A stretch of DNA of 36,657 nucleotides, taken from assembly GCF_000372745.1 (NCBI RefSeq), contig NZ_KB889722.1, positions 1-36,657 of the forward strand, given 5' to 3'. The notes beneath the pieces were generated by a model. The model worked only from the letters and a program-made list of their open reading frames with translations, ran no database searches and had not been told where the DNA came from. A program made the position numbers and the translations under genes. Of the stretch, positions 27,006-33,681 are shown in pieces. Origin of the DNA: Embleya scabrispora DSM 41855. Lineage in GTDB: Bacteria > Actinomycetota > Actinomycetes > Streptomycetales > Streptomycetaceae. The first letter of the stretch is position 1; every line of letters begins with the position of its first letter.

Positions 27006-27899
27006 CTACGCCGCGATGGCAGGGCGCGCGGGTCCGTGGAAGACCTGTGCGGTGTGCCAGGATCGGTGGATCGGGGCTATCGAGGGTGTCCCCAGCTGGG
27101 GGCCGAGCAGCGGGCGCCCGGTGAGGGCGATGACCTGGTCGCGTGCGGCCGTGCTGTGCCCGACGAATCGCTGCGCGACCATGACTCGGTGCTCATCGCT
27201 CACCCCGAGAACGCCTTTGTCGAACAGCTTGTGGTGGAGCGAACACAGGCACAGAGTATTGTCCAGCTCGTCGGGTCCGCCGAGCGCCCGCCAGTACACG
27301 TGCGCGGCCTCCAGCCCCACCGGAATGATGCCGATCCGACCGTCGTAGCCGCAGAAGGCGCACCGGTATTCGTAGGCGGTCAGGACCAGTTCGCGCAGCG
27401 CTTGGCTTCGCGGCCGTCGTCTCGGGATCAGCGGCTGTGTCTCGGCGCAGTCGAGTTCCAGGCCGGTGGCCTCGCACAGCTCCTGGTGAAGCGAGGGCGG
27501 GAAGTGCAATTCGAGCAACGTGCGCGCCATCCGGCTGAGCAGTGAAGGGTCGCGGCGCAGCGCAGCTCGCAAGTCCCGAGTCAGCCGGCCGGCGGCTCCG
27601 GAATTCCGCAGCTCCCGCACACCGCTCCCGGGGCTCCCCGCCCCGCGCCGCGTGCGCACCTCCCACACGCCGTCGCTGACCAGGTGGTGGAACGGGTAGG
27701 CGGGGGTGGTCCGGTTGCCTGGCCCGTATTCCGCGAGCAGTCGCTTGAGGTCCTCTTCGACCGCGCTGTAGCCAAGCTCCTGATCGGCGTCCTGCTGGTA
27801 ACGGCCAAGGGCGTAGAGGAGCAGAAGCGGCTTGTGAGGAGCACGGGCACCGTTGTTCGTCCATTGCCTCAGGGTTGCGGCTCGCGCCAGCCAGTCCAT
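27006..27899 (-). CDS. Phosphorothioated-DNA-dependent McrA-type restriction endonuclease (SBD + HNH)
   Basis: A 297-residue protein. The N-terminal half (MDWLARAATLRQWTNNG..., HKPLLLLYALGRYQ, TPAYPFHHLVSDGVWEV) matches the sulphur-binding domain of Streptomyces ScoMcrA-type type IV enzymes, which recognise phosphorothioate (Dnd) DNA. The C-terminal HNH domain has YRCAFCGYDG, LEAAHV, DNTLCLCSLHHKLFDKGVLG, giving the Cys-zinc pair and the catalytic His/Asn/His. It would cut DNA bearing PT modifications made by foreign dnd systems. The ATG at 27899 lacks a Shine-Dalgarno; a TATGAT seven bases upstream suggests a leaderless message. It follows the toxin-like genes on the same strand. Confidence 0.88.
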   Translation of the reverse strand: MDWLARAATLRQWTNNGARAPHKPLLLLYALGRYQQDADQELGYSAVEEDLKRLLAEYGPGNRTTPAYPFHHLVSDGVWEVRTRRGAGSPGSGVRELRNSGAAGRLTRDLRAALRRDPSLLSRMARTLLELHFPPSLHQELCEATGLELDCAETQPLIPRRRPRSQALRELVLTAYEYRCAFCGYDGRIGIIPVGLEAAHVYWRALGGPDELDNTLCLCSLHHKLFDKGVLGVSDEHRVMVAQRFVGHSTAARDQVIALTGRPLLGPQLGTPSIAPIHRSWHTAQVFHGPARPAIAA

Positions 27900-27944
27900 G
27901 CGCAGGATCATAAGGGCCGTCCTGCGGCGCTCCGCCGTATCTCG

Positions 27945-28094
27945 CTACCGTGGATGCGTCCGACGCTTCGGTGGCCATGGTCGTCGGAACTCTTGTAGAG
28001 CTTGCACGAGTTCGAGGCAACCCGTGATGACGTGATCTTCATCCTCCGGGCGCCGGCAGAGCATGCAGCGCCAGAGCGCCGTGCAGGCGAACAC
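27945..28094 (-). CDS. Possible 49-aa Cys-rich protein (low confidence)
   Basis: A minus-strand frame between the toxin-like gene and the nuclease gene, starting at a GTG without a Shine-Dalgarno. It reads VFACTALWRCMLCRRPEDED at its N-terminus. The first half has the high third-position GC of real genes, and the second half does not. The frame stays open further upstream in the +1 phase of the toxin gene, so it could also be the old C-terminus of a longer frameshifted toxin. No family is recognised. Confidence 0.25.
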   Translation of the reverse strand: MFACTALWRCMLCRRPEDEDHVITGCLELVQALQEFRRPWPPKRRTHPR

Positions 28095-28110
28095 GTCGCC
28101 GTGGCGGAGT

Positions 28111-28479
28111 TCATCGTCGACGTACTGGCGAGAGCCACCGGCCCCGGGCGCTGGAGGCGTACACGAGGTGGACGGTACGTCCGACCTCGTCCACGAGATG
28201 GCGCACGCGGCCGCCGGCGGTCACTTCGAATTCCCTTTGTGGCAGCTCCCGGCCGCCCAGGATTCGGGTGGCGAGACAACCGCGTAAGCGGTGCTGTCGG
28301 TCCGGGTCGCGAGTGGACAGTGGGTCGGTGCGGAGGGACTCGAAGCAGCGACGGGCATTGGCCGCCGCCTCGGCACAGAGATCACCCCAGCCCTTGGCGG
28401 CCTCGGTGGTGGCGAAGCGCAATCTCCACTCGTCACCGATGGGCGGTGGCGGGACATCGTCACCGCGCTTCGGACTCAA
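28111..28479 (-). CDS. RelE/ParE-like toxin-type protein
   Basis: A 122-residue protein that starts with TTG (MSPKRGDDVPPPPIGDEW), the stop of the preceding gene overlapping it as TTGA. The core WRLRFATTEAAKGWGDLCAEAAANARRCFESL, then HRLRGCLATRILGGRELPQREFEV and VDEVGRTVHLVYAS, follows the layout of the RelE/ParE-like fold: helices, then a beta sheet ending in a hydrophobic strand. Family members cleave mRNA or inhibit gyrase. The C-terminal tail (ARGRWLSPVRRR) is Arg-rich and may be altered by a frameshift. Coupling to the 54-aa gene suggests a toxin-antitoxin pair, but the activity is inferred. Confidence 0.65.
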   Translation of the reverse strand: MSPKRGDDVPPPPIGDEWRLRFATTEAAKGWGDLCAEAAANARRCFESLRTDPLSTRDPDRQHRLRGCLATRILGGRELPQREFEVTAGGRVRHLVDEVGRTVHLVYASSARGRWLSPVRRR

Positions 28480-28640
28480 GGCGCGATTACCTCACCGTGG
28501 TCCTCACCCTGCACTGGCCCGGTGGGTTGGGTGGCGAGTTCAGGATGGGCCGGAATCCTGACGGTTGCGAGCCACTCGACGACGACACGATGCGGGGTGG
28601 AGTGCACATCCAGGTCAGCAGCGTCGCGCGTGGCATCCAC
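28476..28640 (-). CDS. 54-aa protein coupled to toxin-like gene (putative antitoxin)
   Basis: A 54-residue acidic protein starting with GTG: MDATRDAADLDVHSTPHRVV at the N-terminus, then VEWLATVRIPAHPELATQPT, ending GEDHGEVIAP. It begins on the codon right after the TGA of the upstream HTH/NTPase gene and in the same frame, with only a weak GGAG about 17 bases upstream, so it is probably made by translational coupling. Its own stop overlaps the toxin-like start (TTGA). Small size, acidity and position fit an antitoxin. It shows no DNA-binding motif. I recognise no named family. Confidence 0.55.
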   Translation of the reverse strand: MDATRDAADLDVHSTPHRVVVEWLATVRIPAHPELATQPTGPVQGEDHGEVIAP

Positions 28641-31013
28641 TCAGTGATGGTCCGCGCTCCACGGAGCTGAGGGTGATCCGTCCGGGTCAAGTCCGTACCG
28701 CCATCTTTCGATGCCCAGTGAGGGGAGATGGCCGGCGTCGGCGGCGTGTCGGTGGAGGGCTTCGGCACCCTCACCGTCCCCGGCTTCTTTCCGCATCCGC
28801 GCCAGGTCGCGCAGGACGTGGAAATCACCGGCATCGGCGGCCTTCAGGGCAAGGGTTTCGGCGCTCTCCTTGTCACCGGCCTCCTCCCGCGTCCGCGCCA
28901 TGTGGGCGGCGGTGGGGCCGCCGTTGGCGTCCGCGGCCTGCCGGTAGGCAGCTTCGGCACCCTCTGCGTCCCCTTCCTCCTCCCGCAGCCGCCCCAGTTC
29001 CAGCAGGGCGTTGGCATCGCCGGCGCGGACGGCTTCCAGGGCGAGGGTTTCGGCGCTCTCCCGGTCCCCGGTCTCCTCCCGCATCACCGACAGGTTGGTG
29101 AGGGGGAACGCATCGCCGGCATCGGCGCCCTGCCGAGCGTAGGCTTCGGCACCCTGCCGGTCTCCGGCCCTTTCCCGGATGAACACCAGGTCGGTGAAGG
29201 CGATGGTGTGACCGGCGCCGGCGGCCTGCCGGTAATAGGCTTCGGCACCCTCCGAATCTCCGACCGCCTCCCGCAGCCGCGCCAGGCCACGCAGGGCATC
29301 GGCTTCACCGGCGTCGGCGGCCTGCCGGTAGAGGGTTTCGGCGCTCTCCCGGTCCCCGACGCCCTCCCGTATCTGCCCCAAGCGGCGGACGGCGCCGGGA
29401 TCGCCGGCGTCCGCCGCCTGCCGGTAGAGGGATTCGGCGCCTTCCCGGTCCCCGGCCAGTTGCCTCGCCCAGCCCAGTTCGATCATGGCGCCGGTGTGAC
29501 CGGTTCGGGCAGCTCGGAGGCGGAGGTGGTGAGCCCACTGCAAACGGCCCCTGTCCCTGGCGGCTTCGGCGAGGTTGTCGAGGTCGCCGGGGTGAGTGAG
29601 GTGGATGTGAGCGGCGTGCCAGAAGGATGCGGGCGGACAGAGTAGCCGGCGGGCGGTGCGGCCGTGCTGTTCGAGGTAGTCGGCGAGGCGGACCATTGGA
29701 CCCGTGGGTGGTGCCGGGGCAGTGGCCGGTGTCGGACCGACCGGGGAACGCCGCGTGGGTCGGGGATTGGCCCGGCCGAGCGGGGCTTGCCTGCCGTGGA
29801 CGGGACGGGCGAGGTCGGCGTAGGTGGTGTCGGCCCAGTCGTTGGTGAGCTGGTCCCAGTCGTGGTCGGTGAGGTAGTCGGCGGCAGCGTCGGTAAGGAA
29901 CGCCTGGGGAAGGTGAAGGCCGATCCCGAGACGGCGGGCGTCCATCGCGGCCTCCAGCAGCGCGCGGCCGGCCGGGGTGCCTTGCTTGTAGCGGCGCAGG
30001 AGTTCGGGGGCACCCGCGAGGTCTTGGGCGACGCGCCCGCCGGCGCCGGCACGGGTAAGGGCGTCCGCCAGCAGCCGGTCGCCGTCCTCGGCAAGGGTCG
30101 CGGCAGCGCCGAGCGCGTCCCGGTCGAAGGTGTCGGGGACGGTCACCGTGCGGCCGGCCAGCAACTCGCGGACGCGGCTGTGGGGGTCGGGACCGCCTGG
30201 TCTGGGCATGGCGGTGTATTGGTCCTCGTACTCGGGCCAGAGGGTTCCCAGGATGAGGACCGGTCCGCGGCCGGAGTCGGTGAGGAGGCTGTGCAGGCCG
30301 GCGGCGAGGCGTTCGCCGACCTGGGGATCGCCGAGGTAGTGCTGAGCCTCGTTGAGCCACAACACCGTTCGCGGTCCGACGCGTTCGAGGTCGGCCAGCG
30401 CGTGTTCGGCCCGGGTCGGGTCGAACGGATGCCACAGTCTCCACGCACGGGCCGCGAGCGGTTGAACGGCCTCCCAGCACGCCCTGGTCTTGCCGGTCGA
30501 GGACGAGCCGACCAGGACGAGCATTCGGCTTCGGCCCACCTCGGCGTCCCCTGCGGCGTCGGCGAGGATCCGGTCGTGGTCGCGGCGCACGTAACCGGAC
30601 AGCATCCGCCCCGACACTGCGGAGGCGGAGCCGGAGCCGGAGCCGGATTTGGCGGCGGAGCCGGAGGCGGGGGCGGTTCCGGCGGGATGTACCTCCAGGT
30701 CGTGCGGGTCCCATTCGGCGATCGGCCTTCCCAGACCCTCATCCGGTACCGCTGCCTGGGTGGCCTCCTCGGCTGCGGCCCGCTGGAGCGCCAGCACGTC
30801 CTCCACCGGCAGACGCAGCGCACTTCCCAGAGCCGCGACCGTATCCGCTGACGGAACCGGCCCGTCGTCTTGGAAGGCCGTGTGGACGGTGGTGCGCCCC
30901 AACCCGGCCCTGGCCGCGAGCCGGGTCATGTTCAGCCCGGCGAGAACCCGCCCGTAACGCAACCGCTCACGCAGCTCCGCGAGCGCCGTTCCGCCGCTGT
31001 GTTCCTCGACCAC
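28641..31013 (-). CDS. HTH / P-loop NTPase (STAND-like) / TPR-like repeat protein
   Basis: A 790-residue protein. Residues about 12-75 form an XRE helix-turn-helix (VLAGLNMTRLAARAGLGRTT). A Ser/Gly linker leads to a P-loop NTPase with Walker A GSSSTGKT (about 169-176) and Walker B-like VLWLNEAQ (about 217-224), then helical regions. From about residue 521 to the end run eight 32-residue Sel1/TPR-like repeats with the consensus GDxEGAExxYRQAADAG. This is the plan of STAND-type signal proteins: sensor repeats, ATP switch and an output domain, here DNA-binding. The GTG start has GGGGA upstream. It is first in the minus-strand island operon, and I infer a defence or toxin-control role. Confidence 0.8.
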   Translation of the reverse strand: MVEEHSGGTALAELRERLRYGRVLAGLNMTRLAARAGLGRTTVHTAFQDDGPVPSADTVAALGSALRLPVEDVLALQRAAAEEATQAAVPDEGLGRPIAEWDPHDLEVHPAGTAPASGSAAKSGSGSGSASAVSGRMLSGYVRRDHDRILADAAGDAEVGRSRMLVLVGSSSTGKTRACWEAVQPLAARAWRLWHPFDPTRAEHALADLERVGPRTVLWLNEAQHYLGDPQVGERLAAGLHSLLTDSGRGPVLILGTLWPEYEDQYTAMPRPGGPDPHSRVRELLAGRTVTVPDTFDRDALGAAATLAEDGDRLLADALTRAGAGGRVAQDLAGAPELLRRYKQGTPAGRALLEAAMDARRLGIGLHLPQAFLTDAAADYLTDHDWDQLTNDWADTTYADLARPVHGRQAPLGRANPRPTRRSPVGPTPATAPAPPTGPMVRLADYLEQHGRTARRLLCPPASFWHAAHIHLTHPGDLDNLAEAARDRGRLQWAHHLRLRAARTGHTGAMIELGWARQLAGDREGAESLYRQAADAGDPGAVRRLGQIREGVGDRESAETLYRQAADAGEADALRGLARLREAVGDSEGAEAYYRQAAGAGHTIAFTDLVFIRERAGDRQGAEAYARQGADAGDAFPLTNLSVMREETGDRESAETLALEAVRAGDANALLELGRLREEEGDAEGAEAAYRQAADANGGPTAAHMARTREEAGDKESAETLALKAADAGDFHVLRDLARMRKEAGDGEGAEALHRHAADAGHLPSLGIERWRYGLDPDGSPSAPWSADHH

Positions 31014-31028
31014 AGAATCCCCAGTTCC

Positions 31029-31074
31029 GTGTTCGCCGGTGTTCGTCTTCGTCCGGCCGAACCATGGCGAACAC
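31029..31074. promoter_or_regulatory. GTGTTCG repeats in divergent promoter region
   Basis: GTGTTCG occurs at 31029-31035 and 31039-31045 in direct order and as CGAACAC at 31068-31074. CGGTGTTCG and CGAACACCG form a 9-bp inverted pair. This lies between the HTH/NTPase gene and the 66-aa membrane gene, and is a candidate operator for the HTH domain. Confidence 0.4.
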
Positions 31075-31126
31075 CGTTCCCGAGACGGTGTGTTGGTCAA
31101 GTCCCGTCCCCTTCCGGGAGGTTACC

Positions 31127-31327
31127 GTGACCCGCCTTGCCCTCGTTCTCGTCACCGCCGCTCTCGTCGTCGCGCTCGCGCTGCTTGCCGCGGCGGCTGC
31201 GGGCGTGCTTGCCCGCATCGACGGCGCCACCTACCCCGCCGCTCTCTCGCGAGCAGGAGCCACCTTCGCCGCCGGCCTCACGCTCGCCGCAGTGATCGCT
31301 CAAACGCTCATCTCCGTCCTCGCGTGA
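31127..31327 (+). CDS. 66-aa two-helix membrane protein
   Basis: A 66-residue hydrophobic protein starting with GTG, with an excellent GGGAGG five bases upstream. Two transmembrane helices (about residues 3-25 and 42-64) are joined by a short loop RIDGATYPAALSRAGA. It resembles the small membrane proteins found on actinobacterial plasmids and integrative elements. It diverges from the HTH/NTPase gene across 113 bases. A role as a transfer/spread protein, or as a membrane-acting partner of the defence operon, is possible; neither is shown by the sequence. Confidence 0.7.
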   Translation: MTRLALVLVTAALVVALALLAAAAAGVLARIDGATYPAALSRAGATFAAGLTLAAVIAQTLISVLA

Positions 31328-31385
31328 ACCATAGGGACACCGGGGGACAACGGCCCGGCAGGGTGTGTTCTGCCGCGGGAGTGCC

Positions 31386-31590
31386 CGGTTGCTGGACGAC
31401 GGGCTCCACGCGGCCAGGACGATCCCGCCCATCCCGGGCGGGCCCGAGCGCGCGGCTGTCGAGAACATGGGCCGGCCGAGCACCGCCATGGCCAAGCGCT
31501 ATCAGCACATTCCCAACGGCTTACGGGCGAATCAGGCCGGCGGCGTGCCGGACGGGACCATCGCTCAGCGGGTTGGTTCAACTGCTGCCG
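31386..31590 (+). pseudogene. Remnant of a tyrosine recombinase (integrase) C-terminus
   Basis: In one frame the stretch reads ARLLDDGLHAARTIPPIPGG, then PERAAVENMGRPSTAMAKRYQHI. This follows the integrase C-terminal pattern (RLHDARHTAAT...PERxVxxxMGxSSxxMxxRYQHI), including the catalytic Tyr in KRYQHI. The box II HxxR is degraded (LLDDGLHAA) and the whole upstream domain is missing. No start is present. It lies just after the 66-aa gene and 46 bases before the end of the Fic gene. Confidence 0.7.
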
Positions 31591-31635
31591 GTGACGTGGT
31601 TCGTCGCGCGTCGCTGCCGTCCGAAGGTTCGGGTC

Positions 31636-32825
31636 TCAGCTCGCAGCGGGGCCATCCGCAAGGATGATGGTTATGACTTCGTCGCAGGCGAAAAGCCGAC
31701 CGTACGAGCGTCCGGTGATCTCGCGCAGGAGGCCGTGCTCTACCAGCTTGCTCACCGCCGTATTGGCTGCCGCATATGTCACGGAGTGTCGATTGGCAGC
31801 TTGAGTGGGGCTGATGAAGGGATAGCCGATAAGCTCGTCTGCGATGCCGAGCGCCACGCCTTTGACCTTCGCCGTGCGCAACCGGCTTTGAACCCTTTCT
31901 CTGAACGTCAGAAGGTCCTCGATGCGAGCGACCGTATCGGCTGCCTGATCGATTACCGCCTGGCAGAAGAATTGCGTCCAATCGTCGAAATCACCGGTTT
32001 GACTGACGTGTAGGAGTAGGTCCTTGTATTGCTCTCGGTGGCGCTCCAGCCAGGGAGAGACGTTGAGTACCGGGTAGTGGAGGGCACCGGCGGTGGTAAG
32101 CATGAGCACGACGATCAGGCGCCCCAGGCGACCGTTGCCATCGCTGAACGGGTGAAGCGTCTCAAATTGGTAGTGGGCCAACGCGGTCTTGGCGATCAAC
32201 GGAATGTCATCCTCGGCGTTGATCCATTTTTCCCAGTCGCTCACGCCGTTTTCGAGATGGCTGCCGTGAGGAGGAGGTACGAACCGGGCTTGCTCGATTC
32301 CTCCGTATTGCTCGCCGATGTAGACCTGTCGTTGACGAAGCCGACCTGCGTCGTAGCTGTCACCGCGAGTCCCCTTGACAAGGATGGCCTGCAATTCGGC
32401 GATCAGGGTCAGGCAGATCGGCTTCTTCTCGATCAGTTCAAGTCCGCGCTCCGCAGCGCGGACGTAGTTGAGGATTTCTCGGGTTGCGGCACTCTGCTGC
32501 TGCGCATCCACGAACTCGGCTTCGAACACTTCCTCGACCGGGGCGTATGTGCCCTCCAGCGCTGACGTGCTGATCGCCTCGCGGCGCAGAGCGGGCCGCA
32601 CGAGCAGCGCGGGCTCAGGCAGCCTGCGGACAGCAAAGTCAAGGCGCCCGATGGCCATCTGAGCGTCGCCGGCCAGCTTGTATGTGCGCTGAGAGAGGTG
32701 CGGCGTGGAGGGCAGGGGGCTCGGAAGGAAGGCCCAGTGCTGCCATGGGCGCTGTTGTGCGTCATGGCCGCTGATATGGGGATGAGCTGCCCTGCGGGGG
32801 AGCCCTCGAACAGTTCAGGTCGCAT
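31636..32825 (-). pseudogene. Fic family AMP-transferase, N-terminal frameshift
   Basis: The uninterrupted part (31636-32658, 340 codons from ATG 32658) has the Fic motif HPFSDGNGRLGR (about residues 169-180), an inhibitory-helix motif STSALEGT near residue 33 (the [S/T]xxxE[G/N] of self-inhibited Fic proteins), and a C-terminal winged-helix (PTQAANRHSVTYAAANTAVSKLVEHGLLRE). Fic enzymes transfer AMP to target proteins. A strong AGGAGG-led ATG at 32825 starts MRPELFEGSPAGQLIPIS, the normal family N-terminus, but its continuation (GHDAQQRPWQHWAFLPSPLP...) is in another frame from about 32770 on. Either this is a real frameshift, a sequence error, or a shorter protein from 32658 is made. Fic itself may still be active. 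Confidence 0.8.
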
Positions 32826-32849
32826 GCTCCGCCTCCTGACTGCGAGTCC

Positions 32850-32919
32850 GCTATAGATATCCGGGTCCAATTGATAGCAGATCGCGATCTACTATCAAAC
32901 TCGGTGCTGGATCTATAGC
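32850..32919. promoter_or_regulatory. 70-bp symmetric dyad upstream of the Fic gene
   Basis: A 28-bp near-perfect palindrome (32871-32898; TTGATAG and AGATCGCGATCT core, 26 of 28 positions symmetric) is flanked at exactly 12 bases on both sides by a 9-bp inverted pair GCTATAGAT (32850-32858) and ATCTATAGC (32911-32919). The AT-rich arms overlap promoter-like hexamers (TTGATA, 16 bases, TATCAA) for the Fic gene. It is a likely operator, perhaps for the Fic protein's own winged-helix. Confidence 0.75.
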
Positions 32920-33010
32920 CGCAGCCGGCCGCTCTGTGACTGAGGGGGCGCGGTGGGTCGCCTGGAGCTATTTGGGAGGCGAGGTTTGCAGCGTTCCGCC
33001 TGCCCCCGAA

Positions 33011-33074
33011 CCACCTGCCCTCGGGCCACCTGCCCTCGGGCCACCTGCCCTCGGGCCACCTGCCCTCGGGCCAC
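33011..33074 (+). repeat. 15-bp tandem repeat, four copies
   Basis: CCACCTGCCCTCGGG is repeated four times exactly (33011-33070) plus a partial CCAC. Each unit contains a short palindrome, GCCCTCGGGC. A diverged copy precedes it. No gene is credible here; minus-strand translation gives PEGRW repeats that I treat as chance. Confidence 0.9.
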
Positions 33075-33240
33075 GCTGGAGAGCGTGCAAGATCCTTGTC
33101 GTCCCTGGCCCACGGGTGGTCGCCTTGGTTCGCCTGGGGTGCCCAGGGCGCGCCCGCGGTGTGTCGCGTAGGTCTTCCAAGGTGACCGGCGGCCCCTGAG
33201 GCATGAACTGAGCATGGCAAGGTCTGCGCAACCAGAACGA

Positions 33241-33276
33241 CGTCAGCCCGGACCATCGAAGTGGTCCGGGCTGACG
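33241..33276 (-). terminator. Terminator of the displaced tRNA-Ser gene
   Basis: A perfect 15-bp stem (CGTCAGCCCGGACCA and complement) with a six-base loop, located about 20 bases beyond the 3' end of the tRNA-Ser fragment in its direction of transcription. It is the original tRNA terminator by position. Confidence 0.8.
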
Positions 33277-33295
33277 CTTGCCCAGATGGGCGGGT

Positions 33296-33348
33296 GCGGA
33301 GGATACGAGATTCGAACTCGTGAGGGTGTGAACCCAACACGCTTTCCA
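33296..33348 (-). other. Integration junction: 3' portion of tRNA-Ser(GGA), att site
   Basis: On the minus strand the sequence runs from TGGAAAGCGTG (anticodon loop with GGA) through a serine variable arm, TTCGAAT T-loop and acceptor end ATCCTCCGC. Upstream of the anticodon loop the sequence does not form the anticodon stem, D arm or acceptor 5' strand. So only the 3' part of a tRNA-Ser(GGA) gene is here, followed by its terminator. This is what a tyrosine-integrase insertion into the tRNA 3' end leaves at one junction. The element body therefore lies to the right. Confidence 0.8.
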
Positions 33349-33681
33349 GTGGATCACCTGCCCGTCCGGCGGGCCTCGTCGGCGTCCTGAACTGCGGTGC
33401 CGCGCCCGTTTGGGTTCTTGACGGACGCCCTCGAACGGCGCTGAATGCAACCAGAACTGCAACCAAGCTGCCAGGCCCGCTGGTTGCATTTAGCCTGCGG
33501 CGAGTGGGTCGGATGCGGTGGAGGCGTTTCGGAGCCGGCTGTGTCGGATACCGGGCAGGGCGTGGACAGTGCGTTGACGGCGGTGGTGGCCGAGTTGGCG
33601 GAGAAGGCGGCCGAGCAGGCGAGGGCGGGCGCGTACGCCCCGGGCTGATGCTCGCGGAGGTGGAGGTCCGGACACACGTAC
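33349..33681. other. Non-coding region next to the att junction, with arm-site-like repeats
   Basis: No supported gene. AATGCAACCAG (33444-33454) and CTGGTTGCATT (33480-33490) form an 11-bp perfect inverted pair, with another TGCAACCA between them. Such repeats about 100 bases from an att core resemble integrase arm-type sites. A short frame ending near 33648 (VDSALTAVVAELAEKAAEQA) is open but unproven. Confidence 0.5.

Noticed and set aside
28565-29645. Plus-strand frames over the TPR-like repeats
   Set aside because: They mirror the 96-bp repeat units of the minus-strand NTPase gene and have no other support.
32433-32825. Separate 130-codon gene starting MRPELFEGSPAG
   Set aside because: Only the first 18 or so codons are family-like; the rest is the wrong frame of the Fic gene, so it is treated as a frameshift within one gene.
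33011-33074. CRISPR array
   Set aside because: The 15-bp units are contiguous with no spacers, and no cas gene is visible.
33296-33385. Intact tRNA-Ser(GGA)
   Set aside because: The anticodon 5' stem, D arm and 5' acceptor strand do not match, so only the 3' part is present.
32968-33489. Minus-strand protein with PEGRW or PRAGG repeats
   Set aside because: The translation is only the 15-bp tandem repeat read through, and the frame crosses the tRNA-Ser fragment.
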